A DNA stretch of 64,000 bases from positions 61,342 to 125,341 of the forward strand of contig NZ_VFIA01000020.1 in the NCBI RefSeq assembly GCF_014282275.1, written 5' to 3'. The notes beneath the pieces were generated by a model. It had not been told where the DNA came from, did no database searches, and saw nothing but the letters and a program-made list of their open reading frames with translations. Each line of letters opens with the position of its first letter. The first letter of the stretch is position 1. Positions 1-10,229 of this stretch are shown in pieces. The stretch comes from Spirosoma utsteinense. GTDB taxonomy: Bacteria; Bacteroidota; Bacteroidia; Cytophagales; Spirosomataceae. Position numbers and translations under genes: made by a program.

Positions 1-1
1 T

Positions 2-2188
2 GCTCTGGAGAAATGGGTAATCAAGCTGGGCAAAACGAACCCTGACTATGAACACCACCTGCTCGAAGCCCTTTGGGTGTATCAGGCCCTTGAGGTAGTG
101 AACGAGCCGTTACTCATACGTCTGTTGAACGCCGGGAACCACAAGGCGCGGGCGGCAGCCTTGCGCGCCCTGGAGTTATGGCATACCAAAATAGCCAGCA
201 TGCCTGCCCTGGTTACCAAAGCCATCACCGATACCCATCCGCAGGTACGGCTGGAAAGTGTGATTGCGCTACGGAACGTGAAAACGGCCGAAGCCGCCCG
301 CACGGCCTTGTCGGTGCTGGATCAGCCGATGGACGAATTTCTGGATTTTGCGCTCTGGCAAACCGTCCGAGAACTGGAACCCCTGTGGATGCCCCGTCTT
401 AAAAAAGAACCTGGTTTTCTGGGTGATGCCCGGAAGACCGTTTTTGCGCTGAAATCGGTCAATACGCCGGAGGCCGTTTCGCAGTTGAGGCAACTGTATC
501 AACTGGGTAAAGTACCGGATGACTACCAGAAGGACGTACTCGGGTCAATAGCCAAGTTCGGCAGTGCGGCTGACCTGACCGGTCTGTTCGAAAAAGAGAT
601 ACAGGTCAAAGGCAATACGGCTAACGGGGTTGCTATGGTGCTCAGTACGCTGGAAGAAGCCGCCCACCGGGGTGTAAAGCCAGTCGGAAACCTGGACCGG
701 ATTACGGACTTTATCGACAGCGACGACGACGCGATTGCTACCAGCGCTACCCGGCTGATTGGCCTGTGGCAGTTGAAGGAACTCAACGGAACGTTGGTAA
801 GTCTGGCCCGGAAGAGCGACAAAAACCAGCGAAAAGCGGCCCTGGGTTCGCTGGCGATCACGGATAAAGACAATGCCTGGAAATCGCTGATCGACTTGAC
901 CGGCAGCAAAAATCCCGCTGACCTGCGTCTGGCAGCGGTAGCCCAACTTGTTTCGGTGAATGCGCCGGAAGCCGCCCGCATTAGTGCCGATCTTTTACGG
1001 ACACTGCCGGAGCAAACCGATGCGGCCGACCTTTTTCAGGCGTTTTTGAGCAGCAAGCAGGGAATAAAGGCGCTGTCGGACGAGCTGACCACCCGAAAAA
1101 TACCGGCAAAATGGGCCATAACCGCCCGGCAACTCATGCAGCGGGGTGTCGCCTACAACCGCCGTGCCGATGAGGACGTTAAACGGCTCGCTCGTGTGCT
1201 GGAGGCTTCCGGTGGGGTTTTACCCACGCAGAAGATGCCTCAGGAGCTGACGGCAGCCGAAATCACCAGTCTGGCTACGCTCGTCAAACAAACCGCTGAT
1301 CCGATCAAAGGGGAGATGGTGTTTCGGAAAAATAGTCTAGCCTGCCAGACCTGCCACGCTATCGGTGGGGCCGGGGGGCGTATTGGCCCGGACCTGAGCA
1401 GCCTCGGTACCAGCTCACCCATCGAAACCATCACCCGGTCGATTCTTTATCCCAACCAGTCGATCAAAGAAGGGTATGAGCTACAACGTATCGCCAAAAA
1501 AGACGGTAGCGAACTGCTGGGCTACCTGGTTAGTAACGGAACCTCGGACCTGGTGATACGCGACATTTCGGGGGCTGAGGTGTCAGTTGCCAAAAGTCAG
1601 GTCAATATTATTGAAAAGGTGCCGGGTTCGCTGATGCCGGCGGGTTTAACGGCCAGTCTGGATAAGGAAGAATTCATCAACCTGGTTGGGTTCCTCTCTA
1701 AAATGGGTGAGTCCGGCCAGTTTCGGGTGCCCACCGCTCGGTTCATCCGTCGCTGGACTACCGCTTCGCCTACGAAAGAATTGTCCACCAGGCTCTCCGC
1801 CGACGGCTTGGGTTACCTGGTGAAGCCGATGGCTAAACTCGCCCTGCAACCGGCCTATAGTACGGTTTCCGGAGAGCTGCCGATCGAGGAACTACCGCTC
1901 ATTGTTGCCAATGGGAACAAGTCGTACAGCGCCATCCGGTTCGACCTTGAAGTGGTTAGTAAAGGAACGGTGAACCTGAGCCTGAATAAAACGGACGGTA
2001 TAACCGCCTGGGTGGATCAGAAACCTGTCAGGCTGATCGATGGGGCCATGCTCGCCGATCTCATGCCGGGTATTCACACCGTTACGCTGGCTATCGACCG
2101 GACCCTCCGGAAGAGTGGCCCAATGCGTATTCAGCTTTTAGACGGAGCCGGGGCAACGGCGCAGACCAGACTGGTTATGGGCAGGTAA
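2..2188 (+). CDS. HEAT-repeat protein with C-terminal heme-binding (cytochrome c) domain, 5' truncated
   Basis: The reading frame is open from the first bases of the window, so the N-terminus lies outside it. The visible part starts with several hundred residues of helical HEAT-like repeats. These are followed by a c-type heme site, CQTCH (codons at 1343-1357), inside a GxxxF-x5-CxxCHAIGG context, the layout of the 'PVC-type' heme-binding domain found at the C-terminus of large membrane-bound or periplasmic sugar dehydrogenases. A beta-rich tail of about 150 residues follows. The missing 5' part probably holds a beta-propeller dehydrogenase domain; that is inference from family architecture. 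Likely periplasmic, passing electrons from oxidation of a sugar or polyol. The end at 2188 is clear, and the next feature is an inverted-repeat element. Confidence 0.85.
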   Translation, partial: ALEKWVIKLGKTNPDYEHHLLEALWVYQALEVVNEPLLIRLLNAGNHKARAAALRALELWHTKIASMPALVTKAITDTHPQVRLESVIALRNVKTAEAARTALSVLDQPMDEFLDFALWQTVRELEPLWMPRLKKEPGFLGDARKTVFALKSVNTPEAVSQLRQLYQLGKVPDDYQKDVLGSIAKFGSAADLTGLFEKEIQVKGNTANGVAMVLSTLEEAAHRGVKPVGNLDRITDFIDSDDDAIATSATRLIGLWQLKELNGTLVSLARKSDKNQRKAALGSLAITDKDNAWKSLIDLTGSKNPADLRLAAVAQLVSVNAPEAARISADLLRTLPEQTDAADLFQAFLSSKQGIKALSDELTTRKIPAKWAITARQLMQRGVAYNRRADEDVKRLARVLEASGGVLPTQKMPQELTAAEITSLATLVKQTADPIKGEMVFRKNSLACQTCHAIGGAGGRIGPDLSSLGTSSPIETITRSILYPNQSIKEGYELQRIAKKDGSELLGYLVSNGTSDLVIRDISGAEVSVAKSQVNIIEKVPGSLMPAGLTASLDKEEFINLVGFLSKMGESGQFRVPTARFIRRWTTASPTKELSTRLSADGLGYLVKPMAKLALQPAYSTVSGELPIEELPLIVANGNKSYSAIRFDLEVVSKGTVNLSLNKTDGITAWVDQKPVRLIDGAMLADLMPGIHTVTLAIDRTLRKSGPMRIQLLDGAGATAQTRLVMGR

Positions 2189-2555
2189 AGAGAATTCGTC
2201 TGGTTGTCGCTTTGAATAGCACTCTTATAACCGAAATGTCCCCTTGTTTAAAAACAAGACAGCACGTTCAGCGCTTTTTTATAACGTGAATTCGGGATTA
2301 GCTTTCATTTGTTTAGGCCCGTTAGGGCCTTCACAGCGCAGCGTCGGTAGGACGCCGTAACGGTAGGAAAATTCGGTTTTGCCAGGAGGCATGTGCCGTC
2401 AGGTACATAACGGTTGTGTACCTGACGGCACACCTATTCTACACATGGGGGCTTTTTTTTCTACCGACGCTGCGCTGTGAAGGCCCTAACGGGCCATTTA
2501 TAATCCCGAATTCACGTTTCAGAAATAAGGGGCCGTTAGCTTAACCAGAAGCGGC
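2189..2555. repeat. Nested inverted-repeat element (arms 2283-2350 / 2461-2518)
   Basis: This 367-bp gap between two convergent genes contains no gene. It holds a long imperfect inverted repeat. 2283-2300 pairs perfectly with 2501-2518 (18 bp), and 2316-2350 pairs perfectly with 2461-2495 (35 bp); the spacers between these blocks differ in length (15 nt against 5 nt). Inside lies a second perfect hairpin, 2392-2407 with 2417-2432 (16-bp stem, 9-nt loop). Each outer arm also carries its own small palindrome (GGCCCGTTAGGGCC). A T run at 2453-2460 abuts the right arm. The architecture suits a REP/MITE-like element or a bidirectional terminator; copy number in the genome would decide. Confidence 0.7.
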
Positions 2556-5117
2556 TTAGGGGTTTATGCTCACGGTTTGCCCGGAACGGCCACTGGCGTT
2601 AAATACCTTGAATTTGACCGGACCGGTAGCGGTAACAGGCTCGGTATACACCTGGCTTTTCGCCGTCGGTTCGGTTCCATCGGTTGTGTAGCGGATGGTT
2701 AGACCGGGGAACTGCACGTTAGCCGCCACTTTGCCCCCCGTAACTTTGGCCCCCACAGCAGGTATCCGGTACTGGTAGCCGCCTGCATAAACATCCAGGC
2801 GGGGAAGCTCCCGTTTCCCAACGGTATTGATGAATTCAGACCAGGCCTGGTTGTACAGCTGGTCGCTTTGTGTATCGTTCTTTTCGGTAGCCCAGGCGGG
2901 GTCTTTGGCCCAGGCCCGCTCAGCTACTGCCAGTAGTTTGGGCAGCATCTTGTACTCGAATTCCTGGGGTGTCCGGTTGGTTTCCGACCACAGGGGCGAC
3001 TCGATCCCAACCAGATTTGCCTTGCCTTTTTCGGTGATAGCCTCCCGGCCTTTGATCATCGACGGCGCGATTCGCTTGCCGGTAAAATCGTCCTTCAGGT
3101 TTCGGAGGTAGTTGTAGGGAATAAAGGAAAAAGGCTTGTCGATGTCGACGTAGCCACCCCAATACTGGCCGGGCTCCTCCGAGGACGGGTTGTAGGCCAG
3201 ATCCAGATACATATGCGTAACGCCGGTCAGAATTACCTTATAACCCGCGTTGGCCATGCGGTAGGCCAGATCTTCGGCACCGGAACCGGGGCTATTTTTC
3301 CAGACGTTGACCCGGAAGCCTTCGCCTGTAAACGCTTCGTTCGGTACCCACACGACATTCCCGTTCTGGGTAACTTTCTTTAAGCCGATCTCTTCCCAGC
3401 CCGATAGAAATAGTCCCCGGCTTTTCAATAGCTGGTTTACCTTGCCGAAATAGTAATACCATAAATCGTCGGTGTTTTTTACCGAGGTATTGCCCGCCAG
3501 CAGCGTTTGAACGGCTGGCGACTTCTGCCAGACACCTTCCGGCACTTCATCACCGCCGAAGTGAATCGTTTTCAGGGGGGCACCCGCTTCCTTGTACATG
3601 CTCCGCAGATCATCGACCACCCGGGCCATGAACGTATAGGCCGAGGGCATCGCTACGTTGATTACGTTATCGTCCCAGCCCTGCACCGACCGGTAGACCG
3701 ATTTGTCGGCCAGATCACGCAGGAGGTAGCGCTCGGCTTCGGCTTTGTTGCCGTCTTTCATGAACCGTTCATACCGGGCATCCATGGCTTTGATGGCCGC
3801 CCGCGCGTGTCCCGGCGATTCTATTTCGGGGATCACCTCGATATGGCGGTCGCGGGCGTACTTCAGGATGTCCACGAAATCAGCTTTGCTGTAGAAACCT
3901 GTGCCAGCTGTATTGCTGGTCGATGGGCCTGACCCGTAGGAAGGAATCAGATTTTTCGTTTCATCGGTGCTGTGCGCCCGTTTGGCACCAACAGCGGTCA
4001 GCTCTGGTAGCGAGGGCATTTCTACCCGCCACCCTTCGTCTTCGCTAAAGTGAAAATGAAAGGTGTTCATCTTGTAGAGCGCCATGATATCCAGCACTTT
4101 AAGTACTTCGGATTTAGGCTGGAAATTTCGCGCCATATCCATCATCAGGGCTCGGTAAGGGAAGCGGGGCGCGTCGGTAATAGTAACGCCGGGAAGACTA
4201 ACGGATCCGGCTTTGCCCGCAAGGGCGGCTGCCGGTAGTAACGTTTGCAGCGACTGGATGCCGTAAAAGATACCCGCCCGGGTTGCCGCCGACAGTTCGA
4301 TACCGTTCTGGCTGACAACGAGTTTATACCCCTCAGCCGGGAGTGTGGCATCTTTCCGGAGGGCGATGGTCTTGCCGGTTCCCTGTGCCTGAACCGGTAA
4401 CTCCTTGCCTACGGCCGGCTTGAGTGCGCGGGCCAGGATGGCGGCTTCCGGAGCGAATTCGGTTCTGGCCAAAATCGTCACCTCGTTATTCAGCAGGAAG
4501 GGCGTGCCCTGAGCCTGATAGGAAACGGGGGTAGGGAAAACGGGCGGCAGCTTATCGGCTGGAACCGCTTTAATTTTTGCGTTCTCATCGAAAATCTTTT
4601 CCGCCAGCTCACGATCCGACTTTTCGAAATTTTTACCGGAATTGATGGCTACGTCCACCGGAAAGGCCTGTTCAGGATCGCTATCCAGCACCAGATAAAA
4701 TCCACCGGGGAAGTCGGTCCTGTTTCGGATTTTGCCCCCCAGTACCTCAATTTTGGCCGATTTGCCGGCGGGCAACGCCTTGAATTTCGGACCAGGGCTG
4801 ATGTAGTGCAGATCGCCGTTGAACAGGGTGACCCGCGCCACCGTCGAATCGAAGGTAGCGGGGCTTCCGCCGTTGAAAAAAAGCTTCCAGCCCGTAGCAG
4901 GCAGGTCTTTATCGCCGGTATTGGAAAGGGTCAGAACGGACCGGGAGCGGCCCTGATTCTGGTAGTTATTGTCGGCCAGCTCCAGGGTTACGCTCAGTGG
5001 TTTCGACGTGTTATCGGCGAGGGCTGCGTTTGTGGCTTCGGTGGAAGGGGCTTTTGAGCAACTGAAAAAAATGAATTGAAGAAAAATAACGAAAACTAAA
5101 AAAGGGTACGTTCTCAT
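2556..5117 (-). CDS. Family 20 glycoside hydrolase, beta-N-acetylhexosaminidase lipoprotein
   Basis: 853 residues. A signal peptide ends in the lipobox FFSC (Cys20), predicting an outer-membrane or periplasmic lipoprotein. The order is an N-terminal carbohydrate-binding CHB_HEX-like domain (about 40-160), a GH20b alpha/beta domain (about 190-310), the GH20 TIM barrel (about 318-760) and a short C-terminal CHB_HEX_C-like domain. The catalytic pair Asp523-Glu524 sits in HFGGDEVPEGVW, as expected for substrate-assisted release of terminal GlcNAc from chitobiose or glycans. HFHFSEDEGWR near 353 is another family hallmark. The length fits bacterial chitobiases. It is transcribed alone, divergent from the UnbV protein; no chitinase or SusCD pair lies nearby. 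Confidence 0.93.
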   Translation of the reverse strand: MRTYPFLVFVIFLQFIFFSCSKAPSTEATNAALADNTSKPLSVTLELADNNYQNQGRSRSVLTLSNTGDKDLPATGWKLFFNGGSPATFDSTVARVTLFNGDLHYISPGPKFKALPAGKSAKIEVLGGKIRNRTDFPGGFYLVLDSDPEQAFPVDVAINSGKNFEKSDRELAEKIFDENAKIKAVPADKLPPVFPTPVSYQAQGTPFLLNNEVTILARTEFAPEAAILARALKPAVGKELPVQAQGTGKTIALRKDATLPAEGYKLVVSQNGIELSAATRAGIFYGIQSLQTLLPAAALAGKAGSVSLPGVTITDAPRFPYRALMMDMARNFQPKSEVLKVLDIMALYKMNTFHFHFSEDEGWRVEMPSLPELTAVGAKRAHSTDETKNLIPSYGSGPSTSNTAGTGFYSKADFVDILKYARDRHIEVIPEIESPGHARAAIKAMDARYERFMKDGNKAEAERYLLRDLADKSVYRSVQGWDDNVINVAMPSAYTFMARVVDDLRSMYKEAGAPLKTIHFGGDEVPEGVWQKSPAVQTLLAGNTSVKNTDDLWYYYFGKVNQLLKSRGLFLSGWEEIGLKKVTQNGNVVWVPNEAFTGEGFRVNVWKNSPGSGAEDLAYRMANAGYKVILTGVTHMYLDLAYNPSSEEPGQYWGGYVDIDKPFSFIPYNYLRNLKDDFTGKRIAPSMIKGREAITEKGKANLVGIESPLWSETNRTPQEFEYKMLPKLLAVAERAWAKDPAWATEKNDTQSDQLYNQAWSEFINTVGKRELPRLDVYAGGYQYRIPAVGAKVTGGKVAANVQFPGLTIRYTTDGTEPTAKSQVYTEPVTATGPVKFKVFNASGRSGQTVSINP

Positions 5118-5388
5118 GTTGGTATAATCGGGTAAAGCCGCTTAAGAATGATGGGGAAAGCGGTTTCCCGTGGTTTGACAAGTGGACTCCGCTCTCCCGG
5201 CCTGAAAGTATATAAACATCGTGGGATGAAAAAGCTACCCGTACAAAGTCCATTGAAACAAAATAGCACGGTTTGCCGGGCCGGGTCATGCATTGTATGT
5301 AAAAAGTAAGTAAACTTGTTTCCCCCAAACCCTTTATGGCAGACTGTAGCTGTCGGGGGTATTGTCTACCCGCCTTAATTACTGCTGA

Positions 5389-8300
5389 ATGATACCTGTT
5401 ATCCGTACGTTTCTTTTTGGCTCGCTGGTTGCCCTGGCTGTGTCGTCGTGTAATCAGACAACCAAGACCACCGACGCTGATCAGGCTCAGAAACCAACGG
5501 GCCCGCCCCTGTTTACGCTGCTCTCCCCCGACCAGACCGGCGTTACCTTCTCCAACAACCTGACCGAAGGACTCAATACCAACGTGCTCATGTATGAGTA
5601 CTTTTATAATGGCGGAGGGGTAGCTATCGGCGACCTGAACGGCGATGGGCTGGATGATATCTACTTCAGCGGCAACATGGTCCCCAATCAGCTGTACATT
5701 AACAAAGGCAACATGAAATTCGCCGATGTTACCACGGCGGCCGGGGCAGCAGGTCGCGATGTTCCCTGGCGAACGGGCGTAACGATGGCCGACGTCAACG
5801 GCGACGGTCGACTCGATCTGTACATTGCCCATTCGGGAAGCGTACGGCCCGAAAACCGGATGCCCGAATTGCTCATCAACGACGGCCCTGATGCGCAGGG
5901 TGTACCTCACTTTACCGACCAGACCGCGCAGTATGGGTTGAACCGACCTGCCCAGACGACACAGGCCGTATTTTTCGATTACGACCGGGATGGCGATCTG
6001 GACATGTTCCAGCTTAACCATAACCCCCGGCTGTTACCGATTCTGGACGTATCGGCCACGTCGGCCCTGCTCAAACAGCCGAACCCGGAAATTGGCGTTC
6101 GCTTGTATCGCAACACAAAAAACAAGTTTGAGGACGTTACAGACCGCTCGGGCCTGAGCAGCTCGGTGCTTACCTACGGTCTGGGTGTGGGCGTGGCCGA
6201 CCTGAATGCCGATGGCTGGCCCGACCTGTATGTGTCTAATGACTACGGGGTGCCGGACTATCTTTACCTCAACAACCAGCACGGGAAGTTTACCGATGTG
6301 TTGAAGTCCAGCGTCGGGCATACGTCCAATTTTTCGATGGGTAATGCCGTGGCCGATGTCAACAACGACGCCCGCCCCGATATCATGACGCTCGATATGC
6401 TGCCCGAAGACAACCGGCGGCAGAAGCTGTTGCTGGCTCCCGATAACTACGAAAAATATAACCTGAGCGTAGAGTCGGGCTTTCACCACCAGAATATGCG
6501 GAACATGCTTCAGGTGAGCAATGGCGACGGAAGCTACCGTGAGGTGGGGCAGCTGGCGGGTATTTCCAATACCGACTGGAGCTGGTCGCCACTCTTTGCC
6601 GACTACGATAACGATGGCTGGAAAGACCTTTACATAACCAATGGCTACGTACGGGACTATACGAACCAGGATTTCCTGAAATACATGGCCGACTTCATGC
6701 AGAACCGGCCAAGCAATCCCCAGCGTGAGGACATCCTGGAACTGGTACACCGGATGCCGTCGTCGAACGTAGCGAATTACGCTTTCCGGAACCGGGGGGG
6801 GCAGCTGGGTGAGGTTGCCTTCGAGAACAGTGGCGCGGCCTGGGGATTGACCCAGGTGTCGAACAGCACCGGTGCCGCCTACGCCGACCTCGACAACGAT
6901 GGTGATCTGGATCTGGTTACCAACAACACCAATCAGTCGGCGTTTATTTTCCGGAACGAGACGAATAAAAAGCACCACTATCTGGCACTGCAACTGACAG
7001 GCAGCGGAGCCAACACCCAGGGTTTGGGAACGAAAGTAACGCTTTACCGGAACGGTCGCCAGCAATACCTGGAACAGATGCCAACCCAGGGTTACCAGTC
7101 GAGCATGTCGCCCCGGCTGCATTTCGGGCTGGGTTCCGATCCGGTTATCGACTCGCTCCGGGTGGTGTGGCCAACCGGCAAACAGCAACTGCTTACGGGC
7201 GTAAAAGCCGATCAACTGCTGGCCATTCGTGAAACGGATGCCCGCACGGTTTACCGGGTACCCCGGTCGGCAGTACCCCTGTTTCGCGAAACGAAAGCCC
7301 CGCTGGCGTATGTGCATCCCCGAACGAGTGTCAATGATTTCAAACGGCAGCCCCTGCTGGTCAACGCCCAGTCGTTCGGAGGGCCGTGTATGACCAAAGG
7401 AGATATGAATGCCGACGGGCGCGAGGATGTATTTGTGGGTGGAGGCAGCGGTCAGGCGGGGGGCGTGTACCTACAGCAGCCATCGGGGCAGTTTAGCCGC
7501 CTGCCGCAACCAGCTCTGGAAGCTGACAAAGCCAGTGAAGATACCGATGCGGCTTTCTTCGATGCGAACGGCGATGGGTTTCCTGATCTGTACGTTTCGA
7601 GCGGTGGGTACGGTGATTTCCTGCCCGACGACCCGCGGTTGCAGGATCGGCTCTACCTCAATGATGGCAAAGGAAATTTCACCAAAAGCCCGAACGCCTT
7701 GCCCGCTATGCGCACCAGCACCAGTTGCGTGCGCGTTGCCGACGTGAATGCCGATGGACGTCCGGACCTGTTCGTGGGTGGGCGCGTGGTGCCGGGCCGC
7801 TATCCCGAAGCCCCCCGCAGTTACCTGCTTATCAATTCCGGGAAAGGGCCCAACGGCCAGCCGACGTTTACCGATCAGACGGCCCGCCTGGCTCCAATGC
7901 TCTCCCGGATCGGTATGGTGACGGATGCGGCCTGGGCTGATCTGAACGGCGACCGGAAGTCCGAACTGATCCTGGTGGGGGAGTGGATGCCCATTACGAT
8001 ACTGAGCCTTTCGCCGGGAAAAACACCCCTGCTGACCGATCAGACAACGGCTTTTTTGGGTGCCGACGGAGCTGCCGGGAGTCGGGGCTGGTGGAATAAG
8101 CTGCTGGTCGACGATCTCAATAACGACGGTCGGCCCGATCTGGTCGTGGGTAACCAGGGGCTGAACACCCAATGCCGCGCCAGTGAGCAAGAACCCGCTG
8201 AACTGGTCTACAAGGACTTTGACAAAAACAGTAAACTCGACGCAGTTCTTTGCCTCTACGTGCAGGGACAATCGTATCCGCATGCTACCCGCGACGAACT

Positions 8301-8787
8301 GCTGGATCAGATCGGGATGCTGCGCCAGCGGTTTACCAATTACGATACGTATGCCAACGCAAAGCTGACCGATGTTTTCACCGCCGACGAACTGGCCGAC
8401 GCTCAAAAACTAACGGCTACCCAGTTCAGAACGACCTGTTTTGTCAGCACACCTGCGGGTAAACTAACTGAAATGCCGCTGCCAATGGCCGCTCAGGTAG
8501 CGCCGGTATTTACGCTGACCGCTCTCGACTTCGACCACGATGGCCACAAGGACCTGCTGCTTTGCGGTAATGCTACCCAGGCCCGGCTCCGCTTCGGCCG
8601 GTCGGACGCTAACAATGGGGTTCTGCTGCGGGGAAATGGGCGGGGCGGTTTCTCGCCTGTGTCGCCGGAGCGAACGGGTTTACGGCTGGCGGGCGATGTA
8701 CGGTCGGTGCTGTCGGTGGGTAACACGATTTTGGTGGGCACGAACCAGCAGCCGATGCGGGCGTTTCAGTTAACCGGCCAGAAATAG
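5389..8787 (+). CDS. UnbV/VCBS (FG-GAP) repeat lipoprotein
   Basis: 1132 residues with a lipobox VSSC near residue 20, so probably a surface or periplasmic lipoprotein. Many FG-GAP/VCBS blades carry Ca-binding DxNxDGxxD loops (for example GDLNGDGLDDIYF and ADVNGDGRLDLY), indicating one or two seven-bladed propellers. Between the two groups of blades (about 535-615) is an ASPIC/UnbV domain recognisable by LHFGLGSDPVIDSLRVVWP. Such CRTAC1-like proteins are abundant in Cytophagales and often lie in polysaccharide-use loci, but their biochemical role is unknown. The start is the first ATG and gives a good signal peptide. Several long antisense reading frames across the gene are artefacts of its codon bias. 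Confidence 0.9.
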   Translation: MIPVIRTFLFGSLVALAVSSCNQTTKTTDADQAQKPTGPPLFTLLSPDQTGVTFSNNLTEGLNTNVLMYEYFYNGGGVAIGDLNGDGLDDIYFSGNMVPNQLYINKGNMKFADVTTAAGAAGRDVPWRTGVTMADVNGDGRLDLYIAHSGSVRPENRMPELLINDGPDAQGVPHFTDQTAQYGLNRPAQTTQAVFFDYDRDGDLDMFQLNHNPRLLPILDVSATSALLKQPNPEIGVRLYRNTKNKFEDVTDRSGLSSSVLTYGLGVGVADLNADGWPDLYVSNDYGVPDYLYLNNQHGKFTDVLKSSVGHTSNFSMGNAVADVNNDARPDIMTLDMLPEDNRRQKLLLAPDNYEKYNLSVESGFHHQNMRNMLQVSNGDGSYREVGQLAGISNTDWSWSPLFADYDNDGWKDLYITNGYVRDYTNQDFLKYMADFMQNRPSNPQREDILELVHRMPSSNVANYAFRNRGGQLGEVAFENSGAAWGLTQVSNSTGAAYADLDNDGDLDLVTNNTNQSAFIFRNETNKKHHYLALQLTGSGANTQGLGTKVTLYRNGRQQYLEQMPTQGYQSSMSPRLHFGLGSDPVIDSLRVVWPTGKQQLLTGVKADQLLAIRETDARTVYRVPRSAVPLFRETKAPLAYVHPRTSVNDFKRQPLLVNAQSFGGPCMTKGDMNADGREDVFVGGGSGQAGGVYLQQPSGQFSRLPQPALEADKASEDTDAAFFDANGDGFPDLYVSSGGYGDFLPDDPRLQDRLYLNDGKGNFTKSPNALPAMRTSTSCVRVADVNADGRPDLFVGGRVVPGRYPEAPRSYLLINSGKGPNGQPTFTDQTARLAPMLSRIGMVTDAAWADLNGDRKSELILVGEWMPITILSLSPGKTPLLTDQTTAFLGADGAAGSRGWWNKLLVDDLNNDGRPDLVVGNQGLNTQCRASEQEPAELVYKDFDKNSKLDAVLCLYVQGQSYPHATRDELLDQIGMLRQRFTNYDTYANAKLTDVFTADELADAQKLTATQFRTTCFVSTPAGKLTEMPLPMAAQVAPVFTLTALDFDHDGHKDLLLCGNATQARLRFGRSDANNGVLLRGNGRGGFSPVSPERTGLRLAGDVRSVLSVGNTILVGTNQQPMRAFQLTGQK

Positions 8788-8844
8788 CGGTATTCCCAAC
8801 CGGTTCCGATACTGGCGCGCCTGGATTCACGTTCGTTTACTGTT

Positions 8845-10119
8845 ATGACTATCCTCTTTTCCGTTACTGAAAATGGCCTGATTGGCAGCGACCTAAATTT
8901 TGCCGACCCCGTGCCCGGCCTCGTGCTCGTTCCCGATCAGACCTTTCAGGCGTTGCGTCAACTGGCGTTCGACATGGAAGGGGCCGACGGGTTGCTGACG
9001 GTAGTCGTGCAGAAAAAACGCGAGCTTATCCGCATTCGAAACTACGTTGGTCTGTTGCCCCTGCCCAACGGAGCCCAGCTTGAAATTCTGCCTAAAGTCA
9101 ATCTGGGGTATAACCCCCGGCGGGTGCTGGTCACGATGCTCCGGCGGTTACGCACCAGTCCCTTTCGGCTCGCCAGCCTGGCGCATACCCAGGCAGACAG
9201 GCTACCCTTGTGGGACGTGTTTGTGATGGCTTTTCTGGATGCGCTGGAAAGTCTTGTCCGGCAGGGCATGCAGCGCGTCTACGTACCCGTCGAAGCCAAC
9301 GAGCGATTCTGGAAAGGAACATTTCAGGCAACCCGGCAGCAGCGCGAAAACGCCTACCATGCCGAGCGGCTGGCCGTGCGCTATGATGCATTGACAGCCA
9401 ACATACCACCTAACCGTATCCTCAAAACGACGGTACAGTTTTTATGCCGGAACACGGTTGGTACCGCTACCCGACAACAGCTGGCCGAACTGCTGTGGGC
9501 CCTGGATGAGATACCCGAATCGGTATCGATAGCCGACGATCAACGGGCTACGCGTCGGATGAGCCGGCTGTTTCTGCGCTACGAACCGGCCCTGCGCTGG
9601 GCGGAGGCCCTGCTGGCCGGACGGGCGTTTGGGGTTCAGAAGGGCCATACGGTGACTATGTCGCTGCTGTTTCCAATGGAGCGCGTTTTCGAGGATTATG
9701 TCGCTTACGGTATCCGAACGTACTGGCCCGACACCGATCGGGTAACGGTACAGGAATCATCGGCCCACCTGGTCGATGAACATGCCGGGACGCCTAAGTT
9801 CAAACTCCGGCCCGACATCATCATCCGGCAGGAAGGACGAATACTAATTATGGATACCAAATGGAAGCAGCTGACCGGGAACGAGTCGGGCGGTAATTAC
9901 GGCATCGAGCAGGCCGATCTGTACCAGCTTTATGCCTATGGGAAAAAGTATACGGCCGATGACCTGTTCCTGATCTATCCTGCCAACGAAACTTTCCAAA
10001 AGCCGCTGGCTATATTTGGGTATGATGCCACGACGCGACTGCATGTTGTGCCGTTCGACCCCGCAAACTCACTGGCCGATGAAGTAGAAAAACTCGTTCG
10101 GTACACTTTATCGGTGTAA
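8845..10119 (+). CDS. mcrC: McrC-like nuclease subunit of the McrBC modification-dependent restriction system, without McrB
   Basis: 424 residues. The protein has the McrC layout: an N-terminal beta/alpha region with an 'IRNYVGLLPLPNG' segment and a C-terminal PD-(D/E)xK nuclease core. The likely active site is Asp324 in LRPDIII, then Asp337-x-Lys339 in IMDTKWKQL. In known systems McrC binds the GTPase McrB, which recognises modified cytosine, and supplies the cleavage activity. No McrB-type AAA+ GTPase is present upstream (the neighbour is the UnbV protein, 57 bp away) or downstream (GntP permease), so the subunit is solitary within the window. It could work with a remote McrB or be a free-standing LlaJI/McrC-like protein. 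Confidence 0.82.
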   Translation: MTILFSVTENGLIGSDLNFADPVPGLVLVPDQTFQALRQLAFDMEGADGLLTVVVQKKRELIRIRNYVGLLPLPNGAQLEILPKVNLGYNPRRVLVTMLRRLRTSPFRLASLAHTQADRLPLWDVFVMAFLDALESLVRQGMQRVYVPVEANERFWKGTFQATRQQRENAYHAERLAVRYDALTANIPPNRILKTTVQFLCRNTVGTATRQQLAELLWALDEIPESVSIADDQRATRRMSRLFLRYEPALRWAEALLAGRAFGVQKGHTVTMSLLFPMERVFEDYVAYGIRTYWPDTDRVTVQESSAHLVDEHAGTPKFKLRPDIIIRQEGRILIMDTKWKQLTGNESGGNYGIEQADLYQLYAYGKKYTADDLFLIYPANETFQKPLAIFGYDATTRLHVVPFDPANSLADEVEKLVRYTLSV

Positions 10120-10229
10120 ACGCAACAGTCACCGGAGATTTTCAGCGTATAGGGAGCCCCGTTTTCTACGCGATGCACTATGCAATCCAGGCCCTTTCTG
10201 CGTTTTATTCGTCTAAACCCCGCCGTCCA

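Noticed and set aside
2453..2460. T run as a terminator after the inner hairpin 2392-2432
   Set aside because: It is 20 bp away from the stem, not directly behind it, and instead abuts the outer arm.
5011..8406. Long minus-strand open frames opposite the UnbV/VCBS gene
   Set aside because: They mirror the codon bias of a clear plus-strand gene with signal peptide and repeats, and show no family motifs of their own.
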